Below are positions 1 to 5,687 of a stretch of DNA of 6,443 bases, piece by piece. Positions within the stretch are counted from its first letter, which is position 1. Each line of letters begins with the position of its first letter. The notes under the pieces are model-generated. The model did not search any database. It saw only the letters and a program-made list of their open reading frames with translations, and was not told the DNA's origin. Location of the stretch: assembly GCA_905215795.1 (NCBI GenBank), contig CAJMRV010000098.1, positions 1-6,443 of the forward strand, read 5' to 3'. The translations under genes and the position numbers were made by a program. Origin of the DNA: an uncultured bacterium. GTDB taxonomy: Bacteria > Pseudomonadota > Gammaproteobacteria > Burkholderiales > Burkholderiaceae_F.

Positions 1-17
1 AGAAGCATTTATCAGCA

Positions 18-189
18 GGTTCAATCATAGCTGAGTGACTTCAATCACTGAAACGCGCCATCCGCGCCGCATCAGCACTTCCCAATCGGGTTCAATCATA
101 GCTGAGTGACTTCAATCACTGAAACCTCAACGAACACAGCACACTCGACGGTGGTTCAATCATAACAGAGTGACTTCAATAACTCAAAA
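18..189. CRISPR. End of a CRISPR array, probably type II-B (3 repeats, 2 spacers)
   Basis: Two identical 37-base repeats lie at 18-54 and 89-125, each beginning GGTTCAATCATAGC and ending TTCAATCACTGAAAC. A third copy at 153-189 keeps the first half but has five mismatches, mostly at its right end, so it is a terminal degenerate repeat. Spacers are 55-88 (34 bases) and 126-152 (27 bases); bases 1-17 are the tail of another spacer, so the array continues leftwards. Read on the minus strand the repeat starts GTTTCAGTGATTG and is 37 long, which resembles type II-B repeats (Francisella, Legionella) rather than II-A or II-C; that subtype is inferred because no cas gene or tracrRNA is visible here. 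Transcription direction is unresolved: the GTTTCAG start argues for the minus strand, while a degenerate repeat on the right would usually mark the leader-distal end of a plus-strand array. Confidence 0.92.
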
Positions 190-1195
190 TCAAAATCAGT
201 GGATCGGATCAGGCCATCATTTGTCGTGCCATTGATTCAACAAACATCCCAACGTATTGGCAGACCATCGTCACGGCCGCTTGCAGTCACGACAAACAAA
301 ACGAAGACCTCAAACAGACCGATCTGGTCACCAAACTCCCGGGACGTGATTTTCACGAAATTCGTTGATGGTTCAATTCCAGATGTCCGTTCATTCCAAC
401 CTTTCTTCGCCAAAATGGTCCGTCGGAATTTCCCGATGGACGCTTCTACCTGATGATGTACCGCGGCTACGATTCAATCAAAATCATTGAACAACTACTT
501 CATGCCGAAACGAAATTCACCTTGACCATGCGAACCACACTAATCGTTGCCACGAAGAAATTGAGCACCCCCGGCACTGGAGCGTTGTGCATGAGTTGCA
601 TGGGATAAAAGGCCGTCACGTCGCAGTCAAATACGACATCAGCAACGGCGTTGCCAAGAAAAAACGCTCCAACGTAATGGCGTACAGAAGCAGTAAACAA
701 GCCACCGCCGAACTCTGCAATCTCATTCAGAACCTCGGCGAATTCATGGTTGCTAAAAACGCTGGCGATCAAGTGGACGAAAGCCTTTGGAGAACCGTTC
801 GTCCCTTCGCTTCCTGCAACACCAGGAATCACTAAGACGCAACGGAATGGAGCTTCAACCAAGACGCAATTGACAAATACAAGAAGCTTGCCGGTGGCTT
901 CACATTGCTGAAAACATGTACAACCAGCCTTCTATACCGTCAACGAAATGGGATTGAAATGGGCTTAGATTGGCTGAAGAACGAAGTGAAAGGCAGCAAG
1001 CTTTTCATTTCGGAAAAGGCGTTCAAGGGAATGTTGTTTACAAGGATTCCTGCTCAGATGCTGCGTCCGGCCTTTTACAACGCGGTCGTGAAGGCGGGAA
1101 TTTGGGGCGACCGTTCAACGGCCAGGCTCGGGCACGAAAGAAAACGGGGGACACCGGCAGCACCGGCATCCCCCGAGGGACGGGCCAAAAGTTAG
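190..1195 (+). pseudogene. Decayed IS4/IS1634-type DDE transposase, N-terminus missing, several frameshifts
   Basis: No single frame is intact, but joined frames give one transposase in the correct order. Positions 201-365 read DQAIICRAIDSTNIPTYW and DKQNEDLKQTDL, with the probable first catalytic Asp at 234-236. After a frame change, 352-417 reads FTKFVDGSIPDVRSF. After another, 435-540 reads DGRFYLMMYRGYDSIKIIEQ, where the usual DRGY/F catalytic Asp appears as Tyr (codon 459-461). A third change leads to 551-1195, with an in-frame TAA at 833-835, then FNQDAIDKYKKLAGGFTLL and YRQRNGIEMGLDWLK (935-979). The last is an exact Y-x2-R-x3-E-x6-K signature of IS4-family transposases, with the third acidic residue at 956-958. 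Residues normally preceding the first Asp are absent because the CRISPR array starts there. The stretch is AT-richer than the genes to the right, fitting an acquired element. The right boundary is uncertain: similarity fades after about 1110. It cannot encode an active enzyme. Confidence 0.85.
1145..1175. repeat. Hairpin with a duplicated loop motif
   Basis: CGGGGGA (1145-1151) pairs exactly with TCCCCCG (1169-1175). The 17-base loop contains CACCGGCA twice (1152-1159 and 1161-1168). It lies where the transposase reading fades out, so it may be near the right end of the insertion element, or in chromosomal sequence beyond it. No T-run follows, so it is not a typical intrinsic terminator. Confidence 0.5.
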
Positions 1196-1225
1196 CAGAA
1201 TCTGAACCGCCCCAATTTTGAATAG

Positions 1226-1640
1226 GCGAACGAACAAGGCCGCCTCTTTTCCCTCCGGCCTTGTTCGCTCAGGGAGGAGCCCGGAGGCTCCTCCTGCCGG
1301 CGTTTGCGCCGCGGCCGAAAGCCGTCGAAGGCATACCCAACACCTTCGGGACTCCCGTATCCGCGCACCGGCGGTCGCTTCACCGTGCATGTGCACGGAT
1401 CGGCTTTGGGTGGCACTCACAAGCCCCTCTTTTCCTTCAGCCTGTGAGCACCGTGTGTCACCCACGTGGACGCGGAGTCCTGCGTGGATCACCCAATGTC
1501 AGACGAGAACCGCCGCACCCCGTCCGGAGTTCGTCCCCGAAGACATCCCCGACTCCCTTTCAACGTGTCGGAGGCGCCTCCAGGATCCGGCCCGGTGTGC
1601 ACGGACGGCCGCTTGGCGTCGGCGTCCGTTTCGTTTTCGT
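1226..1640 (+). ncRNA. Candidate structured RNA or hairpin-repeat region, unidentified
   Basis: At least nine hairpins are packed into about 400 bases: 1231-1242 with 1256-1267 (12 perfect pairs); 1273-1281 with 1286-1294 (9 pairs, loop CGGA); 1298-1302 with 1307-1311 (loop TTTG); 1312-1315 with 1321-1324; 1326-1331 with 1343-1348; 1383-1388 with 1393-1398; 1409-1421 with 1443-1452 (10 pairs, 3-base bulge); 1462-1471 with 1477-1487; and 1601-1611 with 1620-1629. A perfect 12-base palindrome is at 1570-1581. The first and seventh loops share CCTCTTTTCC (1243-1252, 1426-1435). It does not match the conserved cores of RNase P RNA, SRP RNA or tmRNA as far as I can see. The strand is a guess from the T-rich run after the last hairpin. 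It could equally be a degenerate repeat region with no transcript, or chance structure in GC-rich DNA. Confidence 0.25.
1601..1640 (+). terminator. Possible intrinsic terminator
   Basis: ACGGAC-g-GCCG (1601-1611) pairs with CGGC-GTCCGT (1620-1629), giving ten pairs with one bulged G and an 8-base loop. It is followed directly by TTCGTTTTCG, a T-rich but interrupted run. If functional it would end a plus-strand transcript crossing the hairpin region. The interrupted run makes it a weak terminator. Confidence 0.35.
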
Positions 1641-1645
1641 CTGAG

Positions 1646-1921
1646 TTAAAGATTATCAAGAATCGACCGTGCTTTCAATACGCAGCGGCACGTCAAGATG
1701 GTAATCAGGCCTTCATCTTCCTTCTCATTTAGAAATCTGAAAGAAAACCCCGCGTACGTTTCAGGCACACTCCAAAACCCCGAATCCGGGTTCACAAAGG
1801 GATTGCATCGCGTCCGTCGTAGGTGTAATCCCGTAAGCACGAACGCTACCGTGAAACGGGCGGTTTCATGCCGAACAAGGACTTCGGAGGCGTTATGTCT
1901 CACGGAGACGAACGGTTTCAT
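1646..1921 (-). CDS. Doubtful small ORF, 91 residues, function unknown
   Basis: An ATG at 1919-1921 has GGGGAG eight bases upstream, a reasonable ribosome binding site, and the frame is open to 1646. An in-frame GTG at 1928-1930 is an alternative start. The product begins MKPFVSVRHNASEVLVRH, is rich in Arg, Phe and Thr, has two Cys in its last third, and shows no membrane segment, signal peptide or domain I can name. It lies downstream of the first transporter gene on the same strand, with about 180 bases between. An overlapping open frame on the opposite strand (1698-1940) and internal inverted repeats suggest that the openness could be accidental or that the stretch is a repeat element. I include it only because of the ribosome binding site. 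Confidence 0.2.
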   Translation of the reverse strand: MKPFVSVRHNASEVLVRHETARFTVAFVLTGLHLRRTRCNPFVNPDSGFWSVPETYAGFSFRFLNEKEDEGLITILTCRCVLKARSILDNL

Positions 1922-2102
1922 TAATTCCACTCCCCATTGATAATGTTTTCCTCTCCATTTTCAAAAGGCGCCCGACAGCATCGCCCTGCCACCGCGGGAG
2001 TGCGGCACACCACGGAATTTCCCCTACGTCTCCTTTCCACCACACGACGTATGGGGAATACCCACATCGGGCTATGCCGGAGGGGCCGGGAGGAACGGTT
2101 TT

Positions 2103-3053
2103 TCAGGCGACCGGGAAGAGCATGCCCGCGGCGAGCAGCACCACGGGGATCGTGGCCATTGAAAGGACGGTCTGGATCGTCGTGACGCCGGCCACGGAAT
2201 CCCCGTCCCCGCCCATGGCGGCCGTCATCGGGTAGCAGGACTGGGCGGTCGGAAGCGCTGCGAAGAGGATGAGCGTCTGGGCGGCCGTGTTCGAGACGGG
2301 GAGTCCCAAGACGCCTGCGAGGAGGAGCACCCCAAAGGCGATCAGCGGGACCACGGCGACGCGTTCGATGGAGGCGGCCGCAAGGAAGCGGAGCATCGCC
2401 CCGGAGAGGCCGGCAAAGCGGAGGTGCGCTCCGATGGCGAGAAGCCCCATCACGATGGCCCCCTGCCCGAACTGCTTGAATACCGTCGCGAGGGTTCCGG
2501 GGAAGGCGAGTCCGGTGGCGTTCCAGACGAGGCCGAGCACCGTGGCGATGATGAGCGGGTTCTTCGCGACCGAAGAGACGATGGTCCCGACGCCCGCGCC
2601 CCTGCCTCCCAATTCCCGGGCCAGAACGGCGATGGCGAGGAAGTTGCTCACCGGCACCCAGACGGCGATCAGAAGCGCCAGGAGGGCGAACCCCTCCTCG
2701 CCGAGGAGCGGCCAGCACAACGCGAAGGCGATGTAGCTGTTGAAGCGGAAGCCGCACTGGAAGACGGAGGCGTGCGTGATGCCCGGCACCGTCGGGAAGA
2801 GACGTCGGTTCGCCGCGGAGAGGAGCACGGCGAGCATCATCGCCATGAGCGAGACGACGAGGTACGCGAGATCGCCGCCGATCGTGAAGGGTGCCTGGGC
2901 GACCGACATGAAGAGCATGGGCGGGAAGAGGACGTAGAAAACCAATTTTTCAACGCCCTTCCAGAACTCGTCGCCGAAGGCGAAGCGGCGCTTGAGAATG
3001 GCGCCGGTGGTGATCAGGATGAGGCTCGGGAGGATGAGGAGGACGACGTTCAT
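2103..3053 (-). CDS. AEC-family membrane transporter (paralogue 1)
   Basis: A 316-residue, strongly hydrophobic protein of the auxin efflux carrier (AEC, Membrane transport protein) family, expected to sit in the inner membrane with about ten helices in two halves. Bacterial members move small organic acids such as malate or malonate, or other anions; the substrate here cannot be told. Visible marks are an N-terminal helix MNVVLLILPSLILITTG, FQCGFRFNSYIAFAL (about 97-111), NPLIIATVLGLVWN (about 163-176, the conserved Asn-Pro of the second half), and LPTAQSCYPMTAAMGGDGDS followed by VTTIQT near the end. The start was set at the ATG at 3051-3053 because the paralogue upstream begins with the same MNVVLLILPSL; a longer frame from 3098 would add 15 residues that look like leader sequence containing a GC hairpin. 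No good ribosome binding site precedes it (CCGCACCCTC). The central loop is short (about 20 residues) compared with its paralogue. Confidence 0.9.
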   Translation of the reverse strand: MNVVLLILPSLILITTGAILKRRFAFGDEFWKGVEKLVFYVLFPPMLFMSVAQAPFTIGGDLAYLVVSLMAMMLAVLLSAANRRLFPTVPGITHASVFQCGFRFNSYIAFALCWPLLGEEGFALLALLIAVWVPVSNFLAIAVLARELGGRGAGVGTIVSSVAKNPLIIATVLGLVWNATGLAFPGTLATVFKQFGQGAIVMGLLAIGAHLRFAGLSGAMLRFLAAASIERVAVVPLIAFGVLLLAGVLGLPVSNTAAQTLILFAALPTAQSCYPMTAAMGGDGDSVAGVTTIQTVLSMATIPVVLLAAGMLFPVA

Positions 3054-3078
3054 GAGGGTGCGGGATGATGAATCAACA

Positions 3079-3095
3079 CGCCCCCTGAGGGGGCG
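3079..3095 (-). terminator. GC-rich hairpin between the two transporter genes
   Basis: CGCCCCC (3079-3085) and GGGGGCG (3089-3095) form seven perfect pairs around a 3-base loop. On the minus strand it lies about 85 bases after the stop of the upstream transporter and 25 bases before the start of the next, and is followed by TGTTGATT, only mildly T-rich. It may be a weak terminator separating the two genes, or a leader hairpin affecting translation of the downstream gene. Confidence 0.4.
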
Positions 3096-3179
3096 CATGT
3101 CGGATGTTGGTGGACGGCCCCGCTGATTCTACTCCCGCAGCGCTCCCGGCCCCGCAAGGGTTTCCCCGCCCTCACCGGG

Positions 3180-4229
3180 TCAGGCACCCGCGCCGGAGGC
3201 GGCCGCGATTGGGAAGAGCACCTCGCCCAGCAGGATGAAGAGCGGCATGGTCACCATGGCCAACAGTGTCTGCATCGTCGTCACGCTCGCCACGGAATCC
3301 GCGTCGCCGCCCATTGCGGCCGTCATCGGGTAGCAACTCTGCCCCGTCGGCAGCGCCGCGAAGAGGATCAGCGTCTGCGCCGCCACAGGATGGAGCGGGA
3401 AGATGAGGAGCATCACGAAGGCCACCACAGGCACGAGGACGATTTTCTGGAAGGTGGCCCAGGATATGAACTTGATCATGTGCCCGGAAAGGCCGGCGAA
3501 CTTCAGATGAGCGCCGATGCCGAGCAGGCCGAGCACGATGCCGCACTGCCCCATCTGCTTGAGCACGTGCCCGAGCGTGTCGGGAAAGGGGATTCCGAGC
3601 ATGTTCCAGGCGAACCCGATCACCGTCGCGATGATCAGGGGGTTGGTCATGATCGTGTAAAAGAGCGAGCGTCCGCTCCGAGTGAACTCCTCCTCCCCGG
3701 GCTCAGCGCCGGGTTCGTCGTCGGGAAGTCCGGCGACGGCCCGCTTCTCCCTGGCGGCCTCCCGCCTCTCCTCCTCCGCACGCCTGGCTCCATTGGCCAG
3801 CGCCGCGATGGCGAACACGTTCCCCATGGGAACCCAGACGGCGATGAGCAGCGCGAGGAGCGCGAAGCCGTCCGATCCGAGGAGCGGCCAGCACAACGCG
3901 AAGGCGATGTAGGAGTTGAAGCGGAACCCGCACTGGAAGACCGACGCATGGGTGAGCTGATGGATCTTCGGGAAGAGCCTCGGACTGAAGTAGGCGATGG
4001 CGACGGCGATCAGCATGGCGCCGACCGACACGCAGATGAAGCGCAGGTCGTTGCCGATCGTGAACGGGGCCTTGGCCACCGACATCAGGAGGAGCGGCGG
4101 GAAGAGCACGTAGAAGACGAGGCGCTCGACTCCCGCCCAGAAGTCGTCCCCATAGCGAAGATGGTGCTTGAGGACATACCCGAGTGCAATGAGCACGAGA
4201 CTTGGAAGGATCAGCAGGACGACGTTCAT
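3180..4229 (-). CDS. AEC-family membrane transporter (paralogue 2, extended central loop)
   Basis: A 349-residue AEC-family carrier, close paralogue of the gene immediately downstream. Shared blocks include MNVVLLILPSL at the start, HASVFQCGFRFNSYIAFAL, the Asn-Pro segment NPLIIATVIGFAWN, and AAQTLILFAALPTGQSCYP followed by MTAAMGGD-DSVASVTTMQT. About ten membrane helices are expected. The clear difference is the central cytoplasmic loop, which is about 30 residues longer and very charged (GARRAEEERREAAREKR, then an acidic DDEPGAEPGEEE run). The start is the ATG at 4227-4229; a TTG one codon upstream is possible. AAAGGGG lies eight to nine bases before the ATG and is a good ribosome binding site, better than the paralogue's. 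It follows umuC on the same strand after 155 bases that include an AT-rich stretch, so it probably has its own promoter. The substrate is unknown; an organic acid is the family default. Confidence 0.92.
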   Translation of the reverse strand: MNVVLLILPSLVLIALGYVLKHHLRYGDDFWAGVERLVFYVLFPPLLLMSVAKAPFTIGNDLRFICVSVGAMLIAVAIAYFSPRLFPKIHQLTHASVFQCGFRFNSYIAFALCWPLLGSDGFALLALLIAVWVPMGNVFAIAALANGARRAEEERREAAREKRAVAGLPDDEPGAEPGEEEFTRSGRSLFYTIMTNPLIIATVIGFAWNMLGIPFPDTLGHVLKQMGQCGIVLGLLGIGAHLKFAGLSGHMIKFISWATFQKIVLVPVVAFVMLLIFPLHPVAAQTLILFAALPTGQSCYPMTAAMGGDADSVASVTTMQTLLAMVTMPLFILLGEVLFPIAAASGAGA

Positions 4230-4384
4230 CAAACAGCCCCTTTACTCGGGGACCAGCCCGTGCGCTCGGAGACGCCGGCTGATTCCCGATTATTTTTTCA
4301 ACAATGCATTTTTCCGCGGTTCACCTGTGTCGCGGTCATATGGATAGTCTACTGTTCTTATTATGTTGCAAGCTTAAACCACCC

Positions 4385-5668
4385 TCACTTCACCACCAAC
4401 ACATCCTCGAACCTGGTCGTGTAGCAGGGACTCAAATGATCCCTCCTCATCCTCCAGGCCCCGCTCCTCATCGTGGCCGCGAGCTTCATCGTGCCCCGGC
4501 CGTACTTCGCGTTGAGCGCGTCGATCGTTTCCATGAGCCGGGAACGCTCCTCCTCCGGCGTGAACATCTCCTCGGAGAAAAGCGACGGCGCGGGCTTCTC
4601 CACCCCGGGGTCGACCAGGTCGAGCAGACCGACCCCCGCCTTCTTGTATCCCTTCCCCGGCAGACGCTCCCTCCTGACGACCGCGACGGCCATCTCCGTG
4701 AGGAGCACCGTGTCGGAGGTCGCATACGGCAGGTCGACGACCACGTCCACCACATGGGGCGGCGCGGCCTTGTCGAACGGATTCGTGAAGAAATACACCT
4801 GCAGCCGCCGCGCCTTGAGGCCCTCGCGCCGGAGCACGCCCGCCGCCTCGGCGACGTGCGTCCCCACCGCGCTCACGAGCGCCTCCTCGGAGTCGACCGG
4901 GGCGGGGAAGCTCCTCGAGCGCCCCACCCTCAGGCGGCGCTTCGGCACCGACTCGAAGAGATAGCATCCATAGCCCTGGAGCTCCCGCTGGGTCCTCACG
5001 ACGGTGATTCCGAAACGCGTGTTCAAAAGCGACGTGGGCGCCTCGACGAGGTCGAGCGCCGTGCGGATCGAGAGCATGCCGAGCGCCTCGGCCGTCCTCG
5101 AACCGATCCCCCAGACCTCGCCGACGGGCACGAGCGAGAGGGCCTTGCGGCGGCGGTCCTCCCCGAGGGCGTCCCAGTCGAGCACCCCCTCGAGGGCGGG
5201 ATAGGTCTTGGCGAGGTGGTTGGCGAGCTTGGCGAGCGTCTTCGTGCCGGCGAAGCCCACGCAGGTGGGCACGCCCACCCACTTGAGCACGCGCGCGCGG
5301 ATCGCGGCGCCCAGTTCGGTCATCGACCCCTGCACACCGGTGACGTCCGCGAAGCACTCGTCGATCGAGTAGACCTCGACGGCCGGCACGAGCGAGGCGA
5401 TCGTGGCCATCATGCGCCGCGAGAGGTTGTCGTAGAGCTCGTAGTTCGAGGAGCACACGACGACGTCGTTGGCCTCGAAGACCTCCCGGAGCTTGAACGC
5501 GGGGACGCCGCGCTTGATGCCGAGCGCCTTGGCCTCCGCCGTGCGCGTCACCACGCAGCCGTCGTTGTTGCTGAGGACCACCACGGGGCGCCCCTCGAGC
5601 GCCGGGTTGAAGATGCGCTCGCAGGAGGCGTAGAAGGTGTTCCCGTCGATGAGCGCGTAGCGTGTCAT
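4385..5668 (-). CDS. umuC: UmuC, catalytic subunit of translesion DNA polymerase V
   Basis: A 427-residue Y-family DNA polymerase, close to the length of E. coli UmuC (422). With cleaved UmuD it forms Pol V, which copies past damaged bases during the SOS response at the cost of mutations. The N-terminal palm has LIDGNTFYASCE with the metal-binding Asp at residue 8, then VVVLSNNDGCVV, SSNYELY and YSIDECFADVTG with the second Asp-Glu pair at 103-104. GVGFAGTKTLAKLANHLAK-type residues (137-154) and the helix-hairpin-helix LPVGEVWGIGSRTAEAL-like segment (179-196) follow. The C-terminus keeps LNAKYGRGTM, LSPCYTTRFEDVLVVK and a weak beta-clamp motif PSLF (361-364) where E. coli has QLNLF. All catalytic residues are present, so it should be active. 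The start ATG lies 19 bases after the umuD stop, with GGGGG eight bases upstream, so the two genes are one operon, presumably LexA-controlled from outside the window. Confidence 0.97.
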   Translation of the reverse strand: MTRYALIDGNTFYASCERIFNPALEGRPVVVLSNNDGCVVTRTAEAKALGIKRGVPAFKLREVFEANDVVVCSSNYELYDNLSRRMMATIASLVPAVEVYSIDECFADVTGVQGSMTELGAAIRARVLKWVGVPTCVGFAGTKTLAKLANHLAKTYPALEGVLDWDALGEDRRRKALSLVPVGEVWGIGSRTAEALGMLSIRTALDLVEAPTSLLNTRFGITVVRTQRELQGYGCYLFESVPKRRLRVGRSRSFPAPVDSEEALVSAVGTHVAEAAGVLRREGLKARRLQVYFFTNPFDKAAPPHVVDVVVDLPYATSDTVLLTEMAVAVVRRERLPGKGYKKAGVGLLDLVDPGVEKPAPSLFSEEMFTPEEERSRLMETIDALNAKYGRGTMKLAATMRSGAWRMRRDHLSPCYTTRFEDVLVVK

Positions 5669-5687
5669 GCGAGAAACCCCCGGCCCC

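Larger units (their letters stand above)
1196..2102. other. Gene-poor region, about 900 bases
   Basis: Overlapping open frames occur on both strands between 1196 and 1650, but they look like by-products of high GC: none has a recognisable domain, a hydrophobic pattern or a convincing ribosome binding site. What is visible is a cluster of hairpins at 1231-1629, one possible small minus-strand ORF at 1646-1921, and two weaker hairpins at 1799-1832 (GGGATT/AATCCC) and 1852-1868 (TGAAAC/GTTTCA). From 1931 to 2102, downstream of the first transporter gene, I see nothing identifiable, and no strong intrinsic terminator for that gene. Confidence 0.6.

Noticed and set aside
55..152. Spacers targeting sequence within this window
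   Set aside because: Neither spacer shows a recognisable match elsewhere in the window by eye.
471..493. TTCAATCA plus ATTGAAC resembling part of the CRISPR repeat, considered as a tracrRNA anti-repeat
   Set aside because: Only about eight bases match, it codes for the conserved DSIKIIE block of the transposase, and no following hairpins or terminator are seen.
500..862. Open frame of 120 residues on the minus strand
   Set aside because: It is antisense to the best-preserved part of the transposase relic and has no recognisable domain.
1218..1649. Overlapping plus-strand open frames of 127 and 143 codons in the hairpin region
   Set aside because: Arg/Pro/Ala-rich, no ribosome binding site or domain, and equally open frames on the other strand.
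1643..1680. Possible tracrRNA near CTTTCAATACG
   Set aside because: Complementarity to the repeat is too short and broken to support an anti-repeat.
1921..2757. Long minus-strand open frame (278 codons) overlapping the first transporter gene
   Set aside because: It is an Arg/Pro-rich out-of-frame shadow of the AEC transporter, which has clear family motifs in its own frame.
4290..4378. AT-rich stretch upstream of the second transporter as a defined promoter
   Set aside because: Several hexamers resemble -10 or -35 boxes on the minus strand (TTGCAA, TTGAAA, ATAATA), but no pair has convincing sequence and spacing, so I could not place one.
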